Shown: positions 17,135-27,142, counted from the first letter of the stretch. The stretch: 64,000 bases of DNA from Sediminicola sp037203765 (GCF_037203765.1 NZ_JBBCAS010000001.1:1-64000); one strand, 5' to 3'. The notes: a model not told the origin generated them from the letters alone. A program made the numbers and translations.

Positions 17135-17878
17135 TTATTTGGTATCCTTTGGCTTTGGGGGCAAAACCTCTTCTGGAAATGGGAAAAGAATGGTAGAATT
17201 CTTTTCGGCCGCAATATTGGATAGGGTCTGGTAGAGTCTCAGTTTTATGGCTGAGGGCGACTGGTCTATCAATTTCCCCGCTTCCAATAATTTTCCTGCT
17301 GCCTGCTCTTCGGCCAATGCCAGGATGATTCTGGCCCTTCTGGACCTTTCGGCCTCTGCTTGGTTGGCCATCATCCGTTTCATATTCTCCGGCAATTGGA
17401 TGTCCTTAATTTTTACATCGATTATTTCTATACCCCACTCCTTTGTTTCCAGTTCTACGATGGATTTAATATTCTTTCCCATCTCCTCCCGCTTGGACAA
17501 AATAGTATCCAATTCAACCTTACCACATACATCCCGAAGTGCAGCTTGTGACAATTGGGTAATGGCAAACTTATATTCCTCAACTTCCAATACAGCCCGT
17601 TCAGGATCTATGATCTTGAAAAACACGACACCATCTATACTACAGGGCACGTTGTCCTCTGTCATGACCTCTTGTGACACTACGTTAAATGTAATCACCC
17701 GGATATCTACCATTTGTATGGTCTCCACAAAGGGGATGATCCATCTAAAACCTGGCTGTAGCGTTTTGATGTATTTACCAAACCTGAATTTAATGGCCCT
17801 CTTATATTCAAAGACGATCCGAATTCCAGCAAGTAAAAACAATCCAAGAATCAACGCAAACAACACAGGAGGATTCAT
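17135..17878 (-). CDS. Slipin / stomatin-like SPFH protein
   Basis: Protein of 247 residues with one N-terminal membrane helix (about 4-22) and then an SPFH/Band 7 domain: YKRAIKFRFGKYIKTLQPGFRWIIP at its start, the VDIRV and QEVMTEDNV strands, and the ALRDVCGKVELDTILSKRE helix. The tail includes a helical AEAERSRRARIILALAEEQ segment typical of slipins. SPFH proteins form oligomeric membrane scaffolds. Many bacterial slipins are paired with an NfeD-like gene, but none is adjacent here. The gene stands alone. Confidence 0.88.
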   Translation of the reverse strand: MNPPVLFALILGLFLLAGIRIVFEYKRAIKFRFGKYIKTLQPGFRWIIPFVETIQMVDIRVITFNVVSQEVMTEDNVPCSIDGVVFFKIIDPERAVLEVEEYKFAITQLSQAALRDVCGKVELDTILSKREEMGKNIKSIVELETKEWGIEIIDVKIKDIQLPENMKRMMANQAEAERSRRARIILALAEEQAAGKLLEAGKLIDQSPSAIKLRLYQTLSNIAAEKNSTILFPFPEEVLPPKPKDTK

Positions 17879-18367
17879 CTTATTCTTTTTAAAATTGTTA
17901 AGCCAATTCTGACCCCTTTCCTGTTTTGAACTAGGCTGAACACAATCCTATTACCTGTCCATTTAAACCCTCAGAAAATTTAGCCAGCTTTTAGGGGGAG
18001 TTGTCTATTAAATTTACGAAAATAATACCCCATAACAAAGGAAATCCATACTAATTAACCATGAATTTAACACCCCATATCTCTAAAATCGAAGTACTTA
18101 CACATTGATTTACACATATTTAACACAAAACAACGGCATACCCTCTTTCAAGGCTCACCTGCCATTCCCTTAGACCCCTTCCAGGAAAAAAAACAAAGAA
18201 CTCGTTAGAAAACATAGAAATTTTAGGTAAAAATGGTATGTACTTATTTCTCGTTTTGGTACATTTTTCCCAGGGTCCAAACATCTTATTATCGAATTTA
18301 ACAGCAATTTAAACACCAGTGGCAGGGTATTTGCTATTTTTACTTCATTATTGGCGTATCGGACAAC
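17879..18367. other. Long divergent intergenic region
   Basis: 489 bases between the divergent starts of the slipin gene and the exported protein at 18368. I see no coding frame, tRNA or strong hairpin. It should hold two promoters, but I could not find a good TTG / TAnnTTTG match for either. Confidence 0.5.
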
Positions 18368-19015
18368 ATGATGAAATCTTCTTTTATTCTTGCTTTTATT
18401 CTACTGGTGGCCCTCCAAGGATTTGGACAGATAGACGGCACCATAAAGTCGATCAAGATTGAGAACAACGATAAAAACCTGGATATTAAGCCCAGCAATC
18501 AAGGTACCGCATTAAAATTTCCATCCGTGCTTGATAATAAGCCGGATTACAACCTGAAGGATTCCCTTTTTGCCAGGAATGTGAAAATGCTTCCCGACAC
18601 GGAACTTAAACAGGCCGGGTATGATCTTAAGATAGACCCCAAGGTCCGGGAAAAGGAAAGCGCAGATTCCAAGTCGCACTACGGAGACATGTATTTGGGG
18701 GACGTAAAGACCAATTCAAAATTTGTCGGTATTGTCTGTAGGGACCATGAATTTGTGGATGGCGATAGGGTAAAAATAATGGCCAACGACCAAGTTGTGG
18801 AACCCAACCTATTTTTAACGGCCTCTTTTAAAGGTATTAATATAGATCTTAACAAAGGTTTTAACCGATTGGACTTCGAGGCCCTCAACCAAGGTTCCTC
18901 CGGACCCAATACCGCACAGGTAGACGTGTATGACGACAAGGGCAATCTGATCTATTCCAACAGATGGAACCTCTCCACAGGATCCAAGGCCAGTTTGATC
19001 ATTGTTAAGGATTAA
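18368..19015 (+). CDS. Exported protein of unknown function
   Basis: 215 residues with a signal peptide (two Met, hydrophobic core, cleavage after GFGQ around residue 21). The mature part begins with a short acidic region and ends in a beta-rich domain of about 110 residues (from SHYGDMYLGDVKTNSKFVG) whose pattern of strands and Asn/Gly turns suggests an Ig-like or jelly-roll fold. There is no lipobox, no sorting domain and no catalytic motif. I do not recognise the family. It precedes the SGNH hydrolase by 106 bases on the same strand; cotranscription is possible but not shown. Confidence 0.65.
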   Translation: MMKSSFILAFILLVALQGFGQIDGTIKSIKIENNDKNLDIKPSNQGTALKFPSVLDNKPDYNLKDSLFARNVKMLPDTELKQAGYDLKIDPKVREKESADSKSHYGDMYLGDVKTNSKFVGIVCRDHEFVDGDRVKIMANDQVVEPNLFLTASFKGINIDLNKGFNRLDFEALNQGSSGPNTAQVDVYDDKGNLIYSNRWNLSTGSKASLIIVKD

Positions 19016-19121
19016 ATCAGGACATAGCCAAGTGCCTAGAAAAGGCAGCTTTCTAAACTTCCTGGAGTCCCACAAAACCTCAATATGCTATTCACCGTAA
19101 CTATATGAAATCACCATAGGT

Positions 19122-19820
19122 ATGCGTCCATTATTTTCATTTTTTATAGGCCTTGTATTTTTAAGCTGCTCTTCAACCGAAGACATTCCTATGGGAAAGC
19201 CACCTGTGTCGTCTTCCGCTGCATTTCATTACTTGGCCTTGGGAGACAGTTATACCGTTGGGGAAAGTGTTCCCAACGACCAAAGTTTTCCCGCCCAATT
19301 AAGGGACAGCCTACAGGAGACCTTAGATACAGAAATAGGACTTGAGATTATGGCAGTAACCGGCTGGAGGACCGATAACCTGCAAAATGCGGTCAGTAAC
19401 GGCACCAGAAGATCCACCTATGATTTGGTGACCCTCCTGATAGGGGTGAACAATCAGTTTCAACATAGACCGTTCGGACAATACGAGAAAGAATTCACAG
19501 AACTTCTTGAAAAAGCCATTGCCTTGGCCAATGGACAACCTGAAAATGTCCTGGTCGTATCTATCCCCGACTATGCCTTCACTCCTTTCGGACAACAAAG
19601 GGACATGGAAAAGATTTCTCGCGAAATAGATGCCTACAATGCCTATGCCGCCTCGGTAGCCGGCAGTGAAGGGGTATCCTTTGTAAACATCACGGATATT
19701 ACCAGAAAAGGCTTGGAAGACCCTTCCCTGGTAGCCAGTGACGGATTGCATCCGTCAGGAAAAGCCTACCACCAATTCATGGAACGCATTTTCCCCTTGG
19801 CATTCCCGTTGTTCAATTAA
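19122..19820 (+). CDS. SGNH/GDSL hydrolase lipoprotein
   Basis: Lipoprotein of 232 residues with lipobox LSC (Cys16). The esterase blocks are complete: GDSYTVG with nucleophile Ser43, Gly80 in the VTGW block, GVNNQ (108-112) with the block III Asn, and SDGLHPS with Asp207 and His210. The fold and motif spacing are those of extracellular SGNH hydrolases acting on acyl or acetyl esters of lipids, sugars or glycans; the precise substrate is not evident. It faces the periplasm or the cell surface. It converges with the acylase gene at 19840, with only 19 bases between the stops. Confidence 0.85.
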   Translation: MRPLFSFFIGLVFLSCSSTEDIPMGKPPVSSSAAFHYLALGDSYTVGESVPNDQSFPAQLRDSLQETLDTEIGLEIMAVTGWRTDNLQNAVSNGTRRSTYDLVTLLIGVNNQFQHRPFGQYEKEFTELLEKAIALANGQPENVLVVSIPDYAFTPFGQQRDMEKISREIDAYNAYAASVAGSEGVSFVNITDITRKGLEDPSLVASDGLHPSGKAYHQFMERIFPLAFPLFN

Positions 19821-19839
19821 TGAATAGCCTAACAGCCTC

Positions 19840-22014
19840 CTATTTTTCTCCGGGATGATAGGTCCTTTTGGCCCTTTTTAGGACGTCTTCTTTGTAAAAA
19901 GCCACCTCCTTAAAATTTTGGTCGGCATATCGCTGTGCCTGGTCATTGAAATGAGGGGATTTTGGATCCCCGCTCTGTCCACCGGCAAGCATGCTCTTGG
20001 CTTTCACCTTTTCTCCAAATTCAACAACGGCCACAAAACTGTTTCCCCTTGTCCCATAGATTTTTTTGGTATTGTTGGCATAACGTGCCCCATAGGCAGC
20101 CAACGCACCCCATCGGCCCGAGGCAAAACCAATGGGAATACTCGGAAGGCTATCGTTGAAAGGCTGACGGATATCCCCGTTCAATCTTTGGTATCGGTTT
20201 ATCTCTCCCCAAGGCGTATTCCAGGTTCCAAAATCGGCTTCCAATTGCGCAATCACCTCCTGAAAGACATCCAAACGCTCCCTGTAGGGAGATTCGGTTC
20301 CCAAAAAGTTCATCAATTCCATATCACTCAATCCTTCCGGACTGTTTCCTATCCTTCCGTACAGGGTTCCATAATAATGCGCCAAGGACATGCCTACGGA
20401 CGATTCTGAAGTCCTGAGGTCCCAATTGCGCAATACGGCAATAGGCTCCGCTAACTTCTGATTTTTGGGGCTGGTTTTGTCATAGGCCTCCACCAATCCA
20501 GGAATCAATTTTTCAAAGGCCGGCATATAGGGGTCGTGCGCCAATTTGATGAGGCTGTCCAAAGTATATCCGCTTCTATTGCTCAATAGATCTATGGCAT
20601 GGACCCCTCTAAAGTTCTCCTGGTCCCTGGACATATAATTCGGATAGTCACTCTTTTTGGGACTATATTCCAATGCTGAAGTAAAAGGGGTGGAATTACA
20701 GTTCTGAATCCAGCCATTGGCGGGGTTCAGTACCAGAATATTTTCATCTACGGTATGCAATCCCTGCCAGTCCGTTTTTGGGTTACTGCCGTCCACCGGC
20801 TTTGAATAATCAAATATGGTGTCCCTTTTGGGAATAAAATTGCCATGGAAATAGGCGATATTGCCCTCTGCATCGGCATATACCGTATTGTTGGAGGAAT
20901 TGGTGCGTATATCCATCATTTCCCTAAAGCCTTTGTAGCCGTCTTGTTTGGAACGGATATAGGATTGCTCCAAGGCTTTGACCGGGTTCCACATCATGGC
21001 CGAAGCCACCCATTGGTTCTCTGCCTTATGGGTAATGGGACCGTGGTGGGTGCGATAGGCCGGGAAGGATTTTTCCTTAAGGGAATCCCCCTCCTTGTAT
21101 TTCAACACTATTTCTGAAGTCTCCACCGGCCGCATCTCTTCCCCATAACCATACATCAATTTTCCGTCCAATTCCATAATGTTCTCCTTGAACTCATCCA
21201 TGATATCGGTATAGGTAGAGGTATGCATCCATCCCGTTTTTTCATTGAATCCCTGGTAGACAAAAAACTGCCCCCAGGTGACCGCCCCATAGGCGTTGAG
21301 CCCCTCTTCACTGACCACATGTACTTCTCCCCTAAAATAAAAGGAGGTATGGGGATTGATGAGCAGCATGGCGTTCCCGGATTGGGTCAATTCCCCAGAT
21401 ATAGCAATTCCATTGGACCCCTGTGGCTCCAGTTCGGCCTCCTTTTTCTTGGCTTCCATTTCCCTAAACTCCGGTACGGACATATCCCCCTCGTAAAAGG
21501 CCTGAATTTTTTCCGTTGAGATCTGTTCTATGTCACCTCCAATCGATCCCTCGCTGAAATACATGGGCATCCAGGGCTCAAAGCGGGTCAACAATCTGGG
21601 CTTTACCTCCGGATGGGTATGTAGGTAATAGTTGATACCATCCGCAAAGGCATTGCACAATTCCTTCAACCACTCCGGACTGTTCTCGTAATTGGCCTTG
21701 GCCTCTTCTTCGGTCATGAAAAGCTTTGCCCGAAGATCACTGTACAGGGCCTCTTCCCCTTCCACCTCGGCCAAACGGCCCGTGGCCCATATATAATTTT
21801 GTTCCACCCGGTTAAAATCGTCCTCACACTGGGCATACAACAAGCCAAAAACAGCATCGGCATCGGTCTTTCCATAAATATGGGGCACACCAAAGTCGTC
21901 ACGAATTATGGTAGTATTGTCCGCAAAGACCTGCCAACGCTCCTCTTCTGTTTGTGATGTGTTGGAGGTACAGGCTACAAAGGCCATCAAAATACAAACG
22001 TATAATAGTCTCAT
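19840..22014 (-). CDS. Penicillin acylase family (S45) lipoprotein
   Basis: Ntn-hydrolase precursor of 724 residues with a lipoprotein signal peptide (lipobox VAC, Cys15). The N-terminal part has the family start IIRDDFGVPHIYG and the helical alpha-chain region. The predicted autocleavage site is PQG/SNGIAISG, placing the catalytic N-terminal Ser at residue 200. The beta chain follows with INPHTSFYFRG, the TSTY region and NSSNNTVYADAEGNIAY. The family includes penicillin acylases, acyl-homoserine-lactone acylases and other amidases; the natural substrate here could be an N-acyl amino compound or a quorum signal. Length is normal and both chains appear intact. Confidence 0.88.
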   Translation of the reverse strand: MRLLYVCILMAFVACTSNTSQTEEERWQVFADNTTIIRDDFGVPHIYGKTDADAVFGLLYAQCEDDFNRVEQNYIWATGRLAEVEGEEALYSDLRAKLFMTEEEAKANYENSPEWLKELCNAFADGINYYLHTHPEVKPRLLTRFEPWMPMYFSEGSIGGDIEQISTEKIQAFYEGDMSVPEFREMEAKKKEAELEPQGSNGIAISGELTQSGNAMLLINPHTSFYFRGEVHVVSEEGLNAYGAVTWGQFFVYQGFNEKTGWMHTSTYTDIMDEFKENIMELDGKLMYGYGEEMRPVETSEIVLKYKEGDSLKEKSFPAYRTHHGPITHKAENQWVASAMMWNPVKALEQSYIRSKQDGYKGFREMMDIRTNSSNNTVYADAEGNIAYFHGNFIPKRDTIFDYSKPVDGSNPKTDWQGLHTVDENILVLNPANGWIQNCNSTPFTSALEYSPKKSDYPNYMSRDQENFRGVHAIDLLSNRSGYTLDSLIKLAHDPYMPAFEKLIPGLVEAYDKTSPKNQKLAEPIAVLRNWDLRTSESSVGMSLAHYYGTLYGRIGNSPEGLSDMELMNFLGTESPYRERLDVFQEVIAQLEADFGTWNTPWGEINRYQRLNGDIRQPFNDSLPSIPIGFASGRWGALAAYGARYANNTKKIYGTRGNSFVAVVEFGEKVKAKSMLAGGQSGDPKSPHFNDQAQRYADQNFKEVAFYKEDVLKRAKRTYHPGEK

Positions 22015-22238
22015 GGGTAGTTAGGTTTATGGTGTTCTATTTTACTTTGGAGAAAATTTTGAAACTGATCTCCCAAGGAATTTTCGCTTAACGGTATGAA
22101 AATAATCGACTTGCCATTGAAATACTAATTTAAACTTAAAAATTTCCTATCCAGAGCTACTTAGGATGCCATTACCTTAAATTATGGTAAATTGCAGGCT
22201 TAATTTAAAACAATCCCCAACAAAATAGCACCCCCTAT

Positions 22239-23975
22239 ATGTCTCATAAAAAAGTTTCTATTCTTACCGCCTTCAAGACCATCATCTGGCCGAGGCGCAA
22301 TCTTGTTCTCATCGGTCTTTTGCTCATTGTAATCAGCAAGGCCGCAAGTTTTGTGGCCCCCATGTCCCTTAAATACCTGATGGATGATATTATCCCTAAC
22401 AAGAACATGGAACTGCTGAAGATCTTGGTCATTGTCGTAGGACTAGCCATCTTGGTCCAGGCCGTTACCTCTTTCTTGCTTACCAAAATTTTGAGTGTAC
22501 AGGCCCAATACCTTATTTCTGAACTGAGGGCCCAAGTACAGCGAAAGGTTTTGTCACTTCCCATTCGTTTTTTTGACAATGCAAAATCGGGAGCCTTGGT
22601 TTCCCGTATCATGAGCGATGTGGAAGGGGTCCGCAACCTAATAGGCACGGGATTGGTGCAATTGGTAGGTGGCACCATAACCGCAGTTGTATCCTTGGTA
22701 CTTTTAATACAGATCAGTCCTTCCATGACCTTGTTCACCCTGGTCCCCTTGGCGGTATTTGCCCTGATAGCACTTAAAGCGTTCAAGATCATAAGGCCCA
22801 TATTCAGGAACCGTGGCAAGATCAATGCGGAAGTAACCGGCAGGCTCACAGAAACTCTGGGCGGGATACGTGTCATCAAAGGCTTCAATGCCGAGGCCCA
22901 AGAGCACAAGGTATTCGAGGAAGGGGTTGAACGCTTGTTCCTAAACGTAAAAAAGAGCCTCACCGCTACTGCCTTTATGACCAGTTCATCTACCTTTTTA
23001 TTGGGCTTGGCAACCACTGGGATAATGGGCATTGGGGGCTATAAAATTATGATGGACGAACTGACCATAGGGGAGTTCCTGACCTTCTCTTTCCTATTGG
23101 GACTCATGGTTGCCCCTATCGTTCAGATGAGCAATATTGGAAGCCAATTGACAGAGGCCTTGGCCGGACTGGACCGTACCGAGGAACTGATGAACATGAC
23201 GGAGGAGATGAACGAAGAGGACCGTAAAACCGTTCTTAAGGAGGTAAAGGGCGATATTGTTTTCAATGATGTTTCTTTTGCCTACGAGGAAGACAAAGAA
23301 GTATTGCACAACATAAGCTTTGAGGTCCAATCCGGATCTGTGCTGGCCCTGGTTGGAAGCTCGGGCAGCGGTAAATCTACTATTGCCGGACTGGCGGCTT
23401 CCTTTCTAAATCCGCAATCGGGGAATATCACCGTAGATGGGATTGATATGGCCACGACCGATTTGGGAAGCTATAGAAAGCATTTGGGGGTGGTACTCCA
23501 AGATGAATTCCTCTTTGAGGGCACCATCAGGGAAAATATTCTTTTTCCGAGGCCTAATGCCACTGAGGAAGAACTCTTGGCAGCCGTAGACTCTGCCTAT
23601 GTCAATGAATTTACCGACCGATTCGAAAAAGGTTTGGATACCTTGATCGGGGAACGAGGGGTAAAATTATCGGGCGGACAGCGCCAACGTATCGCCATTG
23701 CCAGGGCTATCTTGGCCAACCCAAGAATATTGATCCTAGATGAGGCCACTTCCAATTTGGATACGGAAAGCGAAGCATTGATCCAAAAGAGTTTGGCGGC
23801 CCTGACCGAAGGGCGTACGACCTTTGTCATTGCCCATAGGTTGAGTACCATTAGAAAGGCCAATCAGATTCTGGTCATTGAAAATGGACGCATTGCGGAA
23901 CAAGGAACCCATGATGAACTGATAGCCAAAGAAGGTCGTTATTACAACCTTTTTACCTATCAGGCAAGAATATAA
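22239..23975 (+). CDS. ABC exporter, MsbA-like (membrane and ATPase domains fused)
   Basis: Half-transporter of 578 residues that should act as a homodimer in the inner membrane. Residues about 15-305 form the six-helix type I exporter domain, with the coupling helix GRLTETLGGIRVIKGFNAE. The ATPase domain starts near 335 and has Walker A GSSGSGKST, the Q-loop LQDEF, signature LSGGQRQRIAIARA, Walker B ILILDEATSNLD and the switch His in IAHRLST. Such proteins export lipids, lipid A or drugs; the substrate is not determined by sequence. It stands alone, followed by a hairpin at 23984. Confidence 0.9.
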   Translation: MSHKKVSILTAFKTIIWPRRNLVLIGLLLIVISKAASFVAPMSLKYLMDDIIPNKNMELLKILVIVVGLAILVQAVTSFLLTKILSVQAQYLISELRAQVQRKVLSLPIRFFDNAKSGALVSRIMSDVEGVRNLIGTGLVQLVGGTITAVVSLVLLIQISPSMTLFTLVPLAVFALIALKAFKIIRPIFRNRGKINAEVTGRLTETLGGIRVIKGFNAEAQEHKVFEEGVERLFLNVKKSLTATAFMTSSSTFLLGLATTGIMGIGGYKIMMDELTIGEFLTFSFLLGLMVAPIVQMSNIGSQLTEALAGLDRTEELMNMTEEMNEEDRKTVLKEVKGDIVFNDVSFAYEEDKEVLHNISFEVQSGSVLALVGSSGSGKSTIAGLAASFLNPQSGNITVDGIDMATTDLGSYRKHLGVVLQDEFLFEGTIRENILFPRPNATEEELLAAVDSAYVNEFTDRFEKGLDTLIGERGVKLSGGQRQRIAIARAILANPRILILDEATSNLDTESEALIQKSLAALTEGRTTFVIAHRLSTIRKANQILVIENGRIAEQGTHDELIAKEGRYYNLFTYQARI

Positions 23976-23983
23976 AAAAACAA

Positions 23984-24012
23984 AAGACCTGCTCTTCAAA
24001 AAGGCAGGTCTT
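23984..24012 (+). terminator. Hairpin after the ABC exporter gene
   Basis: Perfect nine-base-pair stem AAGACCTGC / GCAGGTCTT (23984-23992, 24004-24012) with an 11-base loop. The A-run before it is good, but the T-run after is weak, so it may serve the convergent ferredoxin operon at least as well. Confidence 0.55.
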
Positions 24013-24047
24013 CAAGTATGTTGGGATTCATTTTTATCCTTTGTTGA

Positions 24048-24377
24048 TCAGCTCTCCGGGGCCAGTTCCACTTCCAGACCGTTCAGGTCTTCGGTCATAT
24101 GGATCTGACAGCCCAACCGGCTGTTGTCCTTTACATAAAATGCTTCGGCCAACATGGCATCCTCATCGTCGGACATTTCGGGTAGGTCATGGGACGAATT
24201 CACATAGCACTGGCAAGAGGCGCACATAGCCATTCCCCCGCAAATCCCTATAGTACCCTCAGGCGCCAATTCATAGGACCTGACGATCTCCATAAGGTTC
24301 ATGTTCATATCCGTAGGGGCATCCACTTCGTGAAGTACACCCTCCCTATCCGTAATCTTTATTTTAATATCACTCAT
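24048..24377 (-). CDS. 2Fe-2S ferredoxin (adrenodoxin-like)
   Basis: Electron carrier of 109 residues from the ATG at 24377; an in-frame start five codons upstream would add MKEQG. The cluster ligands are seen in CGGMAMCASC (Cys-x5-Cys-x2-Cys) and in LGCQIHMTEDLNGL near the C-terminus. This is the spacing of adrenodoxin/ISC-type ferredoxins rather than plant-type photosynthetic ones. It lies about 100 bases downstream of the ferredoxin-reductase-like flavoprotein, in the same direction as NifU and Mrp, which supports a role in Fe-S assembly or in supplying electrons to redox enzymes. Confidence 0.9.
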   Translation of the reverse strand: MSDIKIKITDREGVLHEVDAPTDMNMNLMEIVRSYELAPEGTIGICGGMAMCASCQCYVNSSHDLPEMSDDEDAMLAEAFYVKDNSRLGCQIHMTEDLNGLEVELAPES

Positions 24378-24481
24378 GCCCTGTTCTTTCAAGAATTCTT
24401 AATCTTCGCAAATGTAATGGGTTTCTCTTTGGCTATGATGCTATGGTCTATCCTTTTAACATCTTTTAAAAATTTGTGATA

Positions 24482-25537
24482 TTACTCAATGGATTTTACA
24501 ACCGATTTTTCGGCTTCCTTTTTTGAACCGTCAAACCCGGTAACACCACCAACGGTCGTATATTTCATGACATATCTTTTCTCAGGAAATATGCGCTGAT
24601 AGGCACTCTGGCACATGAGTGTGGCCTCGTGGAAACCACATAGGATAAGTTTCAATTTCCCTGGATAGGTATTGACATCCCCAATGGCATAGATGCCAGG
24701 AATATTGGTCTGGTAGTCCAGTGTATTATCTACCTTAATGGCATTTTTTTCTATGTCCAGCCCCCAATCCCCAATGGGCCCCAATTTGGGGGACAGTCCA
24801 AACAGAGGGATATAATCGTCTACAGGAAGGACTACCTTTTCTCCACCGGTTTTTTCTATGACCACTGCCTCTAAGGCATCCTTGCCCTGCAAGCCTACTA
24901 TTTCTGCAGGGGTAATTAAATTGATCTTTCCCTGATTTTTCAAGTGTCTCACCTTTTCCACAGAATCCAGGGCTCCCCTAAATTCATTTCTACGGTGTAC
25001 CAAGGTCACCTCCGATGCCACATCGGCAAGGAAAATACTCCAGTCCAGGGCAGAGTCACCACCTCCGGCAATGACCACCTTCCTATTGCGGTAGACTTCG
25101 GGATCTTTGATCATATAGGCCACCCCATTATCTTCATATTTGGATAGGTTTTCCAACAAGGGCTTTCTGGGCTCAAAACTTCCCAGCCCCCCTGCGATGG
25201 CCACCACGGGCGCCTGATGTTTTGTTCCCTTGTTCGTAGTGACTATAAAAGTTCCATCATCTTGTTTCTCTATGGTCTCTGCCCGTTCTCCCAAGGTAAA
25301 TCCCGGCTGGAAAGGTTTGATCTGCTCCATAAGATTGGAAACCAGATCCCCGGCCAATACCTCTGGAAATCCAGGAATATCGTAGATGGGTTTTTTGGGG
25401 TATATCTCAGCACATTGTCCGCCCGCCTGTGGCAAGGCATCAATCAAGTGGCATTTTAGCTGAAGTAATCCTGCTTCAAAAACGGCAAAAAGACCCGTAG
25501 GTCCTGCGCCAATTATTAATATGTCTGTTTTGATCAT
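24482..25537 (-). CDS. Thioredoxin-reductase-type ferredoxin-NADP reductase
   Basis: Flavoprotein of 351 residues. It starts with the FAD-binding IIGAGPTGLFAVFEAG, followed by GGQCAEIYP (the region that in thioredoxin reductases precedes the first half), an NADP-binding VVIAGGGDSALDW about residue 155, and IYAIGDVNTYPGKL for FAD near the C-terminus. No CxxC redox pair is present, which separates it from thioredoxin reductase and fits the bacterial ferredoxin/flavodoxin-NADP reductase group of the same fold. The ferredoxin gene immediately downstream is its likely partner, making an NADPH-to-ferredoxin electron path. Confidence 0.88.
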   Translation of the reverse strand: MIKTDILIIGAGPTGLFAVFEAGLLQLKCHLIDALPQAGGQCAEIYPKKPIYDIPGFPEVLAGDLVSNLMEQIKPFQPGFTLGERAETIEKQDDGTFIVTTNKGTKHQAPVVAIAGGLGSFEPRKPLLENLSKYEDNGVAYMIKDPEVYRNRKVVIAGGGDSALDWSIFLADVASEVTLVHRRNEFRGALDSVEKVRHLKNQGKINLITPAEIVGLQGKDALEAVVIEKTGGEKVVLPVDDYIPLFGLSPKLGPIGDWGLDIEKNAIKVDNTLDYQTNIPGIYAIGDVNTYPGKLKLILCGFHEATLMCQSAYQRIFPEKRYVMKYTTVGGVTGFDGSKKEAEKSVVKSIE

Positions 25538-25604
25538 GTATTTGTATTCTTAAAAGGCCAATCTAGGAATGGTCTAGTGATTGTAATCTGCTATCCTATA
25601 AAGG

Positions 25605-25844
25605 CTAACTTATGTTCACTACTTCCTCTATCTGTGGGGCATATTTTTTTATGGTCATTTCCACACCGCTCTTTAGGGTCATCTGATTGACACTGCACCC
25701 CACACAGGCGCCTTCCAATTTTACTTTGACGGAAGTGTCGTTATCAATGGAGATCAAGGAAATGTCCCCTCCGTCACTTTGTAAAAAAGGGCGAATTTCT
25801 TCCAATGCTTTCTCCACGTTGATTTTTAATTCCTCTGATGTCAT
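25605..25844 (-). CDS. NifU-like C-terminal domain protein (Fe-S carrier)
   Basis: Fe-S scaffold or carrier of 79 residues from the ATG at 25844. The longer in-frame start lies inside the end of mrp and is unlikely; with the ATG chosen the two genes are two bases apart. It consists only of the NifU C-terminal (Nfu) domain: IRPFLQSDGGDISL and CVGCSVNQMTLKSGVE with the CxxC that holds a 4Fe-4S cluster between two monomers. Its position directly after mrp is a common arrangement for Fe-S carriers. Confidence 0.9.
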   Translation of the reverse strand: MTSEELKINVEKALEEIRPFLQSDGGDISLISIDNDTSVKVKLEGACVGCSVNQMTLKSGVEMTIKKYAPQIEEVVNIS

Positions 25845-25846
25845 AG

Positions 25847-26986
25847 CTATTTCTTTTTTACGGCCGAACAACCTGCCATTGTAGTTATTTTGATTGCCTC
25901 TGTAGGTGGAATATTCTTGTTCCTGCCCACCACTTCCTGCACCACATTCTTGGTCAATTCCTCAAATGCCCCCTCAATAGGGGTAGCGGTTTGCAACGCT
26001 GCAGGTCTTCCTACGTCACCTGCCTCTCGGATGCTCTGCACCAATGGAATCTCTCCCAAAAATGGCACATTCAGATCCTCCGCAAGATGTTTGGCGCCTT
26101 CCTTTCCAAAGATGTAGTATTTATTGTTGGGCAATTCTTCAGGAGTGAAGTAGGCCATGTTTTCCACAATTCCCAAGACTGGCACATTGATGGCCTCCTG
26201 TTGGAACATGGCAACACCTTTACGAGCATCGGCAAGTGCAACCTCCTGAGGTGTACTCACTACGACTGCTCCTGTAACGGGCAAGGATTGCATAATGCTC
26301 AAATGTATATCTCCGGTCCCCGGTGGTAGATCCAACAACATAAAGTCCAACTCTCCCCAATGGGCGTCAAAAATCATTTGGTTCAGCGCCTTGGCAGCCA
26401 TAGGCCCTCTCCAGATCACTGCTTGATTGGGTTGGGTAAAGAATCCAATGGAAAGTATCTTTACACCGTAGCTTTCTACGGGTTTCATCTTGGATTTCCC
26501 TTCTACATTCACGGCCAATGGCTTTTCATTTACCACATCGAACATGATAGGGGCGGAAGGCCCGTAAATATCGGCATCCAAAAGCCCCACCTTAAAGCCC
26601 ATCTTGGCCAAGGTAACAGCCAAATTGGCGGTTACGGTAGATTTTCCAACTCCTCCTTTTCCGGAGGCTACGGCAATAATATTCTGGATTCCAGGGATAG
26701 CCTTGCCTTTTATTTCATTTACTTTCGGTTTGGTGGGGGCATCAACTTTGATGTTGATCTTGATCTTGGCCTTTTCGTAGACTTTGGCATGTATGACTTT
26801 CAAGATCTCAACCTCTGTTTTCTTCCGAGCCTGTAAACTTGGATTGTTGATGGTGATGTCAACCTCAACCTCATCGCCAAATACCATTACATTGGTCACC
26901 GCACCACTTTCTACCATGTTCTTACCTTCTCCTGGGACCGTAATCTCCTCGAGAGCGGCAAGAATATCTTTCTTATTTAATTTCAT
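25847..26986 (-). CDS. mrp: Mrp/ApbC-type P-loop Fe-S cluster carrier ATPase
   Basis: Cytoplasmic ATPase of 379 residues. Residues about 5-85 form a MIP18/DUF59 domain, and a deviant Walker A SGKGGVGKST lies at 108-117, as in Mrp/NBP35/MinD proteins. Later blocks LDADIYGPSAP, LDLPPGTGD and the GIVENMAYF segment are typical of the family. A Cys occurs near the C-terminus (AGCSA), but the usual CxxC of NBP35-type Mrp proteins is not evident, which is common among bacterial members with a MIP18 domain. The protein carries or inserts Fe-S clusters. It is followed after two bases by the Nfu-like gene. Confidence 0.92.
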   Translation of the reverse strand: MKLNKKDILAALEEITVPGEGKNMVESGAVTNVMVFGDEVEVDITINNPSLQARKKTEVEILKVIHAKVYEKAKIKINIKVDAPTKPKVNEIKGKAIPGIQNIIAVASGKGGVGKSTVTANLAVTLAKMGFKVGLLDADIYGPSAPIMFDVVNEKPLAVNVEGKSKMKPVESYGVKILSIGFFTQPNQAVIWRGPMAAKALNQMIFDAHWGELDFMLLDLPPGTGDIHLSIMQSLPVTGAVVVSTPQEVALADARKGVAMFQQEAINVPVLGIVENMAYFTPEELPNNKYYIFGKEGAKHLAEDLNVPFLGEIPLVQSIREAGDVGRPAALQTATPIEGAFEELTKNVVQEVVGRNKNIPPTEAIKITTMAGCSAVKKK

Positions 26987-27142
26987 TATAACGACTTGCT
27001 TTTCAGCATTAATTAAATTGATTCTAAATTACAAAGATACGGTATAGGTATGAGATTAGGAAAGGGCATTAACTTAAAAGTGATATTGGTCCATAAACTT
27101 TGTCTATGGCACAGATCCGATATGAGAAAATTGAAAATCAAG

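Noticed and set aside
22244..23032. A 262-residue open frame on the minus strand inside the ABC exporter gene
   Set aside because: It lies entirely antisense to a strongly supported gene, with no recognisable protein motifs and a Lys/Arg/Ser/Thr-rich composition typical of shadow frames.
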